Source: Caldilineaceae bacterium
GTDB lineage: Bacteria > Chloroflexota > Anaerolineae > Caldilineales > Caldilineaceae
Direction of reading: 5' to 3'
DNA: 64,000 bases
NCBI GenBank assembly: GCA_019637645.1
Contig: JAHBVH010000029.1
Location: 29,723 to 93,722, forward strand
The number at the start of each line of letters is the position of its first letter. Within the stretch, counting starts at the first letter, position 1. A model generated the notes under the pieces. It was not told the DNA's origin. It made no database searches and was given only the letters and a program-made list of their open reading frames with translations. A program made the translations under genes and the position numbers. This document shows, piece after piece, positions 1-6,819 of the stretch.

Positions 1-2
1 CA

Positions 3-143
3 GCCCCAGCTGCCTTTTTTGGACAAGATCGGGTCATGATTACTGACGGCCCAAGCAAAGAAGCCAAGTGTGAATTTATCCGCGACGATCAGGGAGCAGT
101 GGCCTGGTTCCGCGTTGGGGGGCGGGTTCATCGGCGCCAATAG
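3..143 (+). CDS. C-terminal fragment of a hydrolase-like protein (partial)
   Basis: The last 46 residues of a gene that begins before the window are open from base 3 to a TAG at 141-143. The fragment contains VMITDGP, EFIRDDQGAVAWFR and GGRVHRR. This pattern resembles the C-terminal extension after the beta-lactamase/serine hydrolase domain in secreted hydrolases of related bacteria. No catalytic motif lies within the window, so the family is an inference from the tail alone. A hairpin with a T-rich 3' side follows about 60 bases later, as expected for the end of a transcription unit. Confidence 0.55.
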   Translation, partial: APAAFFGQDRVMITDGPSKEAKCEFIRDDQGAVAWFRVGGRVHRRQ

Positions 144-201
144 CCGCCCGCGCGACTCCGGCGGTGGTCCGGTGTTTCTGTAATGAGCAAACTAGCCAAA
201 G

Positions 202-243
202 TCGATGTGGGTTGTCACCACATCGATGTTATTCTTTCCTTTT
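202..243 (+). terminator. Terminator-like hairpin after the partial gene
   Basis: Arms TCGATGTGG (202-210) and CCACATCGA (218-226) enclose a 7-base loop, and a T-rich run follows (TGTTATTCTTTCCTTTT). This is consistent with a Rho-independent terminator for the upstream partial gene. Confidence 0.55.
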
Positions 244-356
244 ATCCAGGAATTACGCATGTAGACAGCACTGAGACAACGCTAACCAAGCTTGTTTACC
301 AGCCGTGTACGGATGACTTGTCGATGGCGTAACACCTATTCCTAGTCGAGAAGATC

Positions 357-1502
357 ATGACAGCAACGATGATTAGCCCATTTGGACAGGCCGACCCTGG
401 TCTACGCATCAAAGTAGGCGCACCGCCACTCAACAAACCTACCAAAGAGGAGATCGAAGCCTTTCCCAGCGAAGCACGTACTTTACTCGAGCAGACGCGG
501 GCGGCCCAACTACCCCTCCTCGCGAATGGCACGTATGATTTAAGCTGGGTCGAAGGTCGGCATATTTTGATCGCTGGCGGCACTGGGCCAGGCTTGGGGG
601 GCGCTTTTGCCACAGCCATTCTCGGCACAGGGCGAGCAGCCAGCCTCACCGTATTGGGACGCGATCTAAGCCGCTCCCTCAACTACGAAACCGGCAAGGC
701 CATGCAGGCGCAAGCCGAAGCCCAAGGACTAGGCGACCGCTTTCATTGGCTCAATGATGGGATGGCGCTAGAGGGTGCCCCCCTGGAAAAGCTACTCCAG
801 GCACTTCAGGCTGCGGGAGCCGAGCGGGTGGTCTATTTCAACACCGTAGCCGCGGCTCTTTCTGGTTTGCAACCGGGTATGCCACCAGTCTATGTCAAGG
901 ATGTCGATGAAGAAGGACTTTTTCAGTGGCAATTGCGCGAGCTGAATGAAAAAGAACTCGAAATTACCCGCTTTGTCATGGGCGAGATGGCGGTACGCTT
1001 TCCTACCGTGTTGGAGGCGAATGGCATTGCCGTAGAAGCGAGTGTCTTTGCCGACTGGCGCGGTAGCTTGGACAAAGTCAGCCGCGACCCAGCCCAATAT
1101 GAGTATGGCCGCCATGGTGCTTATTCAACCAGCCTCTACCTGCCCAAGGAATATTTACAGGCATCAGCCCGCGCCGCCTTTGGCACCACGCGCAAAGTGC
1201 TCGATATTTTCTACCCCATGATGCGCACGCGGGCGCTACCGCTTATCCCTGGTGGGCTTACCATTGCCGATGTGAATGAAAAGATCATGGTTAAAGAGGG
1301 GATACGCCGCTTGGATGTGCCCGAATTGGCGCTACAAGGACTCAACTTTGTGGGCCAAGCCCTCACCGCGGGCTATGATAACCCCTTCCCGCGTGCCGAT
1401 GCGCATGATGCCCATCTCGATGAATGGATGTTCGAGGTGGTGGCACGGCTGACCGATGATGAAAATAGTGAATTCTATTATAGACACTGGATCGATCGCT
1501 AA
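357..1502 (+). CDS. NAD(P)-binding Rossmann oxidoreductase, possibly trans-2-enoyl-CoA reductase-like
   Basis: This 381-residue protein has a glycine-rich nucleotide-binding segment, ILIAGGTGPGLGG (residues 70-82). It is preceded by about 65 residues of N-terminal extension and followed by a hydrophobic strand, ERVVYFNTVAA, near residues 156-166. The long N-terminus, the helical insert around 180-225 and the acidic C-terminal region recall the FabV/TER enoyl-CoA reductase fold more than a short SDR. The Tyr-x8-Lys signature of TER could not be placed with certainty (Tyr257 and Lys264 are near the expected region but wrongly spaced). The substrate is therefore unknown. The start at 357 has only a weak GAGAAG upstream, and a second ATG at 369 is possible. 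The gene is followed by a strong hairpin terminator and appears monocistronic. Confidence 0.45.
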   Translation: MTATMISPFGQADPGLRIKVGAPPLNKPTKEEIEAFPSEARTLLEQTRAAQLPLLANGTYDLSWVEGRHILIAGGTGPGLGGAFATAILGTGRAASLTVLGRDLSRSLNYETGKAMQAQAEAQGLGDRFHWLNDGMALEGAPLEKLLQALQAAGAERVVYFNTVAAALSGLQPGMPPVYVKDVDEEGLFQWQLRELNEKELEITRFVMGEMAVRFPTVLEANGIAVEASVFADWRGSLDKVSRDPAQYEYGRHGAYSTSLYLPKEYLQASARAAFGTTRKVLDIFYPMMRTRALPLIPGGLTIADVNEKIMVKEGIRRLDVPELALQGLNFVGQALTAGYDNPFPRADAHDAHLDEWMFEVVARLTDDENSEFYYRHWIDR

Positions 1503-1503
1503 G

Positions 1504-1553
1504 CTGTTCGTGGGAGAAGCACAGGCATGCGCCTATGCTTCTCCCACGAACAG
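1504..1553 (+). terminator. Long hairpin terminator
   Basis: Perfect 18-bp arms (1504-1521 and 1536-1553, core GTGGGAGAAGCA/TGCTTCTCCCAC) directly follow the oxidoreductase stop at 1502. The loop contains a further AGGC/GCCT pairing. There is no long T-run, so it may act as a bidirectional or mRNA-protecting structure. Confidence 0.7.
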
Positions 1554-1631
1554 GGCCATCCTCTCATTACTCCGCAAAATTACTGATTTTTATTCCTCAC
1601 AATCCCACTATCCCCATTTTTTGTAAAGCAG

Positions 1632-1666
1632 TTGACAACTACAGACGGCAAGAATAATGCTATGAT
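1632..1666 (+). promoter_or_regulatory. Candidate promoter for the YeeE/YedE pair
   Basis: A consensus TTGACA lies at 1632-1637, and an extended -10 TGCTATGAT lies at 1658-1666. The spacing to TATGAT is 23 bases, longer than usual. The extended -10 may therefore work alone, or the TTGACA may be coincidental. It sits about 100 bases upstream of the start at 1768. Confidence 0.35.
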
Positions 1667-1767
1667 TAACAGCAAAATGGCCTAAATATATTCCCTTTTT
1701 CAACCGTTTCTTAGGCACAGTTGTTCGCAGCATGTCTATGTTCGCTCACTTATGAAAGGCAAAAAAG

Positions 1768-2241
1768 ATGGCGTGGATCTTTCAACCCTGGCCCTGGTAT
1801 ATTGCAGGGCCGCTTATTGGCCTAACAGTGCCACTGTTACTGCTGCTCACGGGCAAGTCGTTGGGTATTTCATCGAGCTTCCGTCACCTCTGCTCACTTA
1901 GCTCGCCGAAGAGCAAACTGCCCTATCTACGCGATAATCCGTGGCGTCAAGAAAGCTGGAATTTGATCTTCGTGGCTGGCATTGCCGTCGGTGGCTTTCT
2001 CGCTAGCCATTTTCTCTCGGCCCAGCCCGTCCAATTTCTCCCGGATTCCTATTACTCGGCCAGTGGCGTCATCAAGTTACTCGTTGGTGGCGTGCTGGTG
2101 GGCTTTGGCACGCGCTATGCCGATGGTTGCACTTCGGGCCACACGATCATGGGCCTCTCGAACCTACGTTGGCCCAGTTTGGTGGCCTCGATCTGCTTCT
2201 TTATTGGGGGCTTGGTCATGACAGCCCTCGGCTTAGCTTAA
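1768..2241 (+). CDS. YeeE/YedE-family sulfur transporter, first half
   Basis: This 157-residue membrane protein has hydrophobic segments near residues 8-27, 48-66, 82-98 and 134-155. It carries the family signature [14 protein letters not shown] (residues 112-125) with its conserved cysteine. YeeE/YedE proteins import thiosulfate or related sulfur compounds. In many bacteria a single gene holds two such halves, but here the second half is a separate gene 24 bases downstream. The start has a GAAAGG element about 10 bases upstream. The two proteins are presumed to form one transporter in the cytoplasmic membrane; the exact substrate is not readable from sequence. Confidence 0.85.
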   Translation: MAWIFQPWPWYIAGPLIGLTVPLLLLLTGKSLGISSSFRHLCSLSSPKSKLPYLRDNPWRQESWNLIFVAGIAVGGFLASHFLSAQPVQFLPDSYYSASGVIKLLVGGVLVGFGTRYADGCTSGHTIMGLSNLRWPSLVASICFFIGGLVMTALGLA

Positions 2242-2265
2242 CCAGCAGGAGTAACAGAAATCACT

Positions 2266-2676
2266 ATGCAACGTTTCTATGTCTTTCTCATTGGCATTAG
2301 CTTTGGCATCATTCTTACTAAAGCCGAGGTCATCTCTTGGTTTCGGATTCAGCGGATGTTTCGCTTTGAAGAAGCCCACATGTATTTGGTGATCGCTTCT
2401 GCGGTCGTCGTTGGGGCAATTTCGCTCTTCATTCTCAAACGGCTCCAGCTGAAAACCATTACCCACGAGCCGATTCAAATTCGCGAGAAGCCTTTTCAAA
2501 AGGGCATCATCTTTGGCGGTATTATTTTTGGGCTGGGCTGGGCCATCACCGGCGCTTGCCCTGGCCCCATCTATGCCCAGATCGGCAGTGGCGAGCTCTT
2601 GGCTATCCTTACCTTTGTCGGGGCCTTTCTAGGAGCCTATCTCTATGCCTATGTGCGCGCGTATCTGCCTCATTAG
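2266..2676 (+). CDS. YeeE/YedE-family sulfur transporter, second half
   Basis: This 136-residue membrane protein ends with the signature GIIFGGIIFGLGWAITGACPG (around residues 84-104). It supplies the second conserved cysteine motif (GACPGP) of YeeE/YedE transporters. It follows the first half by 24 bases, and a CAGGAG ribosome-binding site is present, so the two are co-transcribed and probably co-assembled. The upstream partner has the complementary GCTSGH motif. Assignment to the family is firm; thiosulfate as substrate is inferred from characterised relatives. Confidence 0.82.
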   Translation: MQRFYVFLIGISFGIILTKAEVISWFRIQRMFRFEEAHMYLVIASAVVVGAISLFILKRLQLKTITHEPIQIREKPFQKGIIFGGIIFGLGWAITGACPGPIYAQIGSGELLAILTFVGAFLGAYLYAYVRAYLPH

Positions 2677-2797
2677 CCTGTAGCAAAAAATTATGGTTGG
2701 CGGCGTGCACGATTGTGCGGCAAGCTGGGCATGCTTCCCCTTTTCGGTAATCGGTTTGAACCATTTAGGACTTACGCAGTTGGTTGGTACGACCAGA

Positions 2798-2828
2798 GAC
2801 CTGACAGGTTTGGAAAACCTGTCAGGTC
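2798..2828. repeat. Dispersed palindrome, copy 1
   Basis: Inverted repeat with arms GACCTGACAGGTTT and AAACCTGTCAGGTC (one arm offset by a base) in the gap between the sulfur transporter and the next gene. It is one of nine intergenic copies in this window built on CCTGACAGG...CCTGTCAGG. Confidence 0.85.
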
Positions 2829-2880
2829 TTGTCCAAGTGCGTAACTTCTACCATTGTTAGCTAGACGTTGCGAGGAAAGC

Positions 2881-4071
2881 ATGAGAAGATTTTGGGCGTC
2901 AGAAGCCAATAAATTTACCCTTTATGGCGCTTTATTTGGCCTGCTTTTTCCAGTCATTGCGACTATTTTAGAAGCCATGTTAAAGGTAGGAAACCTGTCG
3001 TGGGAGGCCATTGTCACCGTGCAAAGATCCGATCCGCTTTTGTGGATCATTGACAGTGCTCCCTTTTGGCTTGGGATCTTTGCCCGCTTTGCTGGGCGGC
3101 GGCAAGATTACCTGAAGCGCCTATTAATGGAAAGCGGGCGTGATCCAGCCCAGCTACCCCACCAAACCGAAGATGCCGGCCAGTTTGCTGGCACTTTGAC
3201 CAACTTCGGTCTTGCGCTCATCGCGGTGGTGCTTCTAGGGCTTGGGATGTGGATTCAAAATTTGATCACAAGCCAACAAATAGGCGCAACAAACAATGCG
3301 CCCACGGTAGTTGCTAATGCGGGGGGCGCGCTCACGAGCACGCCCATTGGAGCACAGGCCCCAGTTGTGCTCAACCTGCCGACGGCAACGCCCACAGTGG
3401 CAGAACCCACAGTGACAGCGATCACGGTAACAGAACCCACGGTGGCCGCTGCTTCGGCCACCAATACCCCGATCATCCTGCGCGTTGAAGAAGTGGTCGG
3501 CACGCAGACCGCGCTCGGGGCGGATCAATCCCCCATAACGCTCATCACCGTGACAGTTCCGAGAGGGGATACAGCGCCGCTCTTAACAACGACGCCACTC
3601 GAGCCAACCATGCAACGCGTACGGTTGGGGTATTTGGAAAGCAACGCCGACTGTCGATTTTTTAGCCAGTTGGCCGCGCACATGTGGCCGCAAACAACCG
3701 GCGTTGCGGTGGAGTTATCGCCTTTTGCCAACAGTGATCTGCTCTTTGCAGCACTCAACGCAACCGATCCCGCCCAGCAGATCGATTTAACGCTCTGTTT
3801 CTTTGATCCAGAGAATCGTACCTATCTCCAGCAATATATCAGCGCCTTTCAGGTGATCGGCAAAACATTCTGGCGTGGGCGTGGGTATCAACTCATGGCG
3901 GTAGCGAATACACGGTCGGCCTATCTGATCAGGACCAACCAAGCTTGCTTGTATAACCTCATTCGCAATCAGAGCTATGCGGATCTTGTGGTCGATACGC
4001 TCGATCCAGCCCAATGGTTGGCCGAGAATCAGGAAACAGTGACGACTTGGGCAGCTTGTTCACCGCCTTAG
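2881..4071 (+). CDS. Three-TM membrane protein with extracytoplasmic substrate-binding-like domain
   Basis: This 396-residue protein starts at the ATG at 2881, which has GAGGAAAG just upstream; an in-frame TTG at 2854 has no good site. Hydrophobic segments lie at about residues 12-33, 53-71 and 106-127. A Thr/Pro/Ala/Val-rich linker (about 135-245) follows, then a compact C-terminal domain beginning VRLGYLE (about 247). That domain, with a possible disulfide-forming cysteine set, resembles periplasmic solute-binding folds. The N-terminal membrane block resembles the sensor front end of some signalling proteins in this phylum, but no kinase or cyclase follows. It is convergent with the next gene, with only a 19-base gap. 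The function is unknown. Confidence 0.6.
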   Translation: MRRFWASEANKFTLYGALFGLLFPVIATILEAMLKVGNLSWEAIVTVQRSDPLLWIIDSAPFWLGIFARFAGRRQDYLKRLLMESGRDPAQLPHQTEDAGQFAGTLTNFGLALIAVVLLGLGMWIQNLITSQQIGATNNAPTVVANAGGALTSTPIGAQAPVVLNLPTATPTVAEPTVTAITVTEPTVAAASATNTPIILRVEEVVGTQTALGADQSPITLITVTVPRGDTAPLLTTTPLEPTMQRVRLGYLESNADCRFFSQLAAHMWPQTTGVAVELSPFANSDLLFAALNATDPAQQIDLTLCFFDPENRTYLQQYISAFQVIGKTFWRGRGYQLMAVANTRSAYLIRTNQACLYNLIRNQSYADLVVDTLDPAQWLAENQETVTTWAACSPP

Positions 4072-4090
4072 CCCGTCCTGCAGCTTGAAC

Positions 4091-5047
4091 TTATCGCGGT
4101 GTAGATGAGAACATACCAGGCGATGACAAGGGGAGCGGGTTCGGCTCGGTACTCCAATGCAAGAGCAGCGGGTAGACACGCCCAATTTGCTGCTCTGCTT
4201 GGAGCGGGTCGATCAAATCGTGGATCAGGCCCCAAGCGGCGGGGAATTCATGCGTTGTGATCGGCGTCCCTTGGGCTCGCCAAGCCGCGACAACTTGGGC
4301 CGTCGTTTGGTTATCCACCACCTGGTCAGTTGGATTGGTGATCACCGTAACGGTGCGGGCTTGGGGTGGTGCTAAGCGCGCTTCCTGTTGAACGATGAGA
4401 CCCAAACGCAACATGGCGGCCAGGGCGCGTGAGCCAAAGCGTGGATAGGCATGGAGCGGCTCAATCGGGTTCTCTTTCAACGATGGGTGCCACCACTGAA
4501 AAAAGTTGGGGGAAAGTGTCAGCAAATAGGCGGCAACCTGGCGGCGATGGCCTGGCAAGGCCTGAATCCCTAATGCCGGTGAGACTAAAATCGCATGGGC
4601 CAGATCAGGCCGGTGTTGGGCGGCCCAGGCGGCCAATACGCCCCCTAAGGAGAAGCCAAAGAGCGTGAGCTGCTTGCCCAAGCCACGGCCAATATCTATG
4701 CCTTCGTTGGTCACATCAATCAACTGTTTTGGTGTCACACTGCGCAAGGCCGTGGTCAACCGATCGGCGCAGCCATGTCCCGGCAACCGTATGCTCAGGG
4801 TGTTCCAGCCCTGTTGATGAAACAAGGCTGCCAGTTGATGAAATTGATAAGGGCAGTTCGTAAAGCCATGGATAAAGACAATGGCATGCTCAGTCTGCTG
4901 ACCGTGGCCCAAGAAATTGGTATGGCAGCGGGGACTAATGGTGTGGTCTTCTTGGGTTTGGAGCTGCTGTAGGCGTACCAACGCCTCATCGTAATGGAGC
5001 GCTGGTTGGGGTGGATTTATCTGCGCAAGTGGGTAGAACAGCGTCAT
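4091..5047 (-). CDS. Alpha/beta hydrolase (carboxylesterase-like)
   Basis: This 318-residue cytoplasmic enzyme has the oxyanion segment HGF (residues 60-62) and the nucleophile elbow GFSLGG (131-136, Ser133). Acid candidates are Asp241 or Asp245 (NPTDQVVD), and His276 lies in GLIHD. It is similar in size and motif order to carboxylesterase/monoacylglycerol-lipase-like hydrolases. The start follows the stop of the LCP gene by 7 bases, with a weak AAGG site, so the two are probably one operon. A link to cell-envelope lipid or acyl chemistry is an inference from that neighbour only. Confidence 0.75.
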   Translation of the reverse strand: MTLFYPLAQINPPQPALHYDEALVRLQQLQTQEDHTISPRCHTNFLGHGQQTEHAIVFIHGFTNCPYQFHQLAALFHQQGWNTLSIRLPGHGCADRLTTALRSVTPKQLIDVTNEGIDIGRGLGKQLTLFGFSLGGVLAAWAAQHRPDLAHAILVSPALGIQALPGHRRQVAAYLLTLSPNFFQWWHPSLKENPIEPLHAYPRFGSRALAAMLRLGLIVQQEARLAPPQARTVTVITNPTDQVVDNQTTAQVVAAWRAQGTPITTHEFPAAWGLIHDLIDPLQAEQQIGRVYPLLLHWSTEPNPLPLSSPGMFSSTPR

Positions 5048-5054
5048 GCCAACC

Positions 5055-6503
5055 TTACCGAATTTTGGATAAGATATCCCGTCCTACCACAATCCGCAGA
5101 TCAACCAGTTGGGTCTTCTGTAGCCCATCTAGGATCGAAGAGCCAGGCTGGAGATCCAATGCCTGTCTAACCTGTTCAATAATCGCTTGGGGGACACCAT
5201 AGTTTACCACTAAGGTATTGCTATAGTCACTGCGATCAGCATCCCCAATCGCCACAACTTGCCAGCCTCTGGCTTCCAAATAGGTGCGCGTTTGGGCCGC
5301 AATCCCAGGTTCACCCGTTCCATTCAAAACTTCGATCCGGACAGATTGGGGGCTGCTGGGAGCATCTGCTGGGGATGTCACCGTGCTGGCTGGCTTAAAG
5401 AATTCCTCCAATGCAGTGCGTACTTTCTCGCGATCCGGAATGAGAATCCAACCGGCATCTTCGGTAATCTTTTCTTCGCCATAGCGGCTATCCAAAACAT
5501 CCTGCCGAATCTCCTGTAGGGCGGCTTGACTCATATAGCCAGCTAATTCATATTGGACAAACAGAGGAATATTTGTGTCAATGCTGCTGCGCATGGTGCT
5601 AATCAACATCCACGCCTTAGGGAGCAAGGTCGGGATCATGTTGGCGCTCAACACCTTGTCGATCACGGCCCGGATCACATCTTGCTGTCGGCGCGATCGC
5701 CCATAATCGTCATCCACATGACGCGTGCGTGCAAATTTCAGGGCGGTTTGCCCGTCGAGGTGCTGTAGACCAGGATCCAGATGAAAGGTCTCGACACCAT
5801 AATCAGCCGTGGGATATTCTTCGTCATGGATGACCGTCGGCACCATAATATCAATGCCGCCAAGCAGATCTACCACTTGGACAAAGCCTTGGAAATTGAT
5901 CCGCACATAATAGTCAATGGGACGCCCAATCAGTTGACTCACGGTGTCCATGATTAATTGGGGACCACCGCCATTCGGGTTGCGTTGTTCCCCAATGCTG
6001 TAGGCCGTGTTGATTTTGGCATTATAGGTAGCGCCAGCAATCGGTACCCAAAGGTCACGGGGTAGCGAGAGCATACCAGCCGTATGGGATTGTGGATCAA
6101 GGGTCAACAGAATAATTGTGTCAGTACGCGCGGGACCCACTTCGTCGGGGCGGTCATCGGTACCCAAAAGCAATACGTTGATCGGGGCCATGGCAACCGA
6201 GGCCGCTGGTGGTAGTTCGAGGGCTGCCACATCTGCCTGTGCCGCCGTGAGCGCCGCAGCTTGGGCTTGTTCAGCTTCGCCGTCAGTGATATCAGTCATC
6301 GGCAGATCTAAATCAATCGCCGTGGAATAGCTATTCACAACCGACCATCGAGCGGCCTGGTAGAGCCGATAGGCCCCAATCGAAGCCGCGCCAAGGACCA
6401 GCACAGCATAGACAGCAACAATTAACAGCGTACGTGAGCCAGGGCGTGGCTGCGGTCGTTGCGCCCTTGAAAGTGAGTATTGTTCAGGTATTACACGTTC
6501 CAT
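5055..6503 (-). CDS. LytR-CpsA-Psr (LCP) family cell-wall ligase with LytR_C domain
   Basis: This 482-residue membrane-anchored protein has one TM helix (about 25-46). The LCP catalytic domain spans about 108-285 and a LytR_C domain about 387-478. Phosphoryl-transfer and metal residues are visible: GTDDR (115-119), RTD (126-128), SLPRD (146-150) and the arginines of ARTRH...YGRSRR (258-272). LCP enzymes attach undecaprenyl-linked glycopolymers to peptidoglycan or other surface acceptors outside the membrane. The upstream -10 element leaves almost no 5' leader. An alpha/beta hydrolase follows 7 bases after the stop. Confidence 0.88.
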   Translation of the reverse strand: MERVIPEQYSLSRAQRPQPRPGSRTLLIVAVYAVLVLGAASIGAYRLYQAARWSVVNSYSTAIDLDLPMTDITDGEAEQAQAAALTAAQADVAALELPPAASVAMAPINVLLLGTDDRPDEVGPARTDTIILLTLDPQSHTAGMLSLPRDLWVPIAGATYNAKINTAYSIGEQRNPNGGGPQLIMDTVSQLIGRPIDYYVRINFQGFVQVVDLLGGIDIMVPTVIHDEEYPTADYGVETFHLDPGLQHLDGQTALKFARTRHVDDDYGRSRRQQDVIRAVIDKVLSANMIPTLLPKAWMLISTMRSSIDTNIPLFVQYELAGYMSQAALQEIRQDVLDSRYGEEKITEDAGWILIPDREKVRTALEEFFKPASTVTSPADAPSSPQSVRIEVLNGTGEPGIAAQTRTYLEARGWQVVAIGDADRSDYSNTLVVNYGVPQAIIEQVRQALDLQPGSSILDGLQKTQLVDLRIVVGRDILSKIR

Positions 6504-6512
6504 ATAGGTCAG

Positions 6513-6518
6513 ATTATA
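6513..6518 (-). promoter_or_regulatory. -10 element immediately upstream of the LCP gene
   Basis: On the minus strand a perfect TATAAT ends nine bases before the start codon at 6503. Transcription starting about seven bases downstream would give an mRNA with a leader of only a few bases. No clear Shine-Dalgarno site precedes the ATG, which fits a leaderless message. The -35 is poor (TTGTCG at 19-base spacing). Confidence 0.5.
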
Positions 6519-6749
6519 ACACAGAGCACATAGCAGACGACAAGTAAAAGGTAGATCGTAACTACATTCTATACCCCAAGCGACAAGGGTTTATGCCCTT
6601 CACCAAGAAAACGTAGAGAAATGGTCTGTTGCAGTCATGAGGAGCCTAGCTAGGGTAAGCGAGGGAAAGGGGCAAGCAGCAAACAGCGACTAGAAAAGAT
6701 AAACAAAGCTGAAAAGCAGCGCTGGCTAGACGTTGATCGTTAGCCGCAG

Positions 6750-6780
6750 AACCCTGTCCGGGTCACAACCTGACAGGGTT
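6750..6780. repeat. Dispersed palindrome, copy 2 (variant)
   Basis: Arms AACCCTGTC (6750-6758) and GACAGGGTT (6772-6780) pair perfectly. It shares the CTGTC/GACAG core with the other eight copies but is diverged in the loop. Confidence 0.6.
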
Positions 6781-6819
6781 GCCGAGTCGGGAACGCCTAG
6801 ACAAACACAGGAATCCGGC

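Larger units (their letters stand above)
6504..6819. other. Intergenic region with palindrome copy 2
   Basis: No coding region is supported here. It holds the LCP -10 element at its left end. A variant of the dispersed palindrome lies at 6750-6780 (arms AACCCTGTC and GACAGGGTT, 9 bp perfect), downstream of the PP2C-like gene that ends at 6820. It may serve as that gene's terminator. The middle is purine-rich without recognisable structure. Confidence 0.6.
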
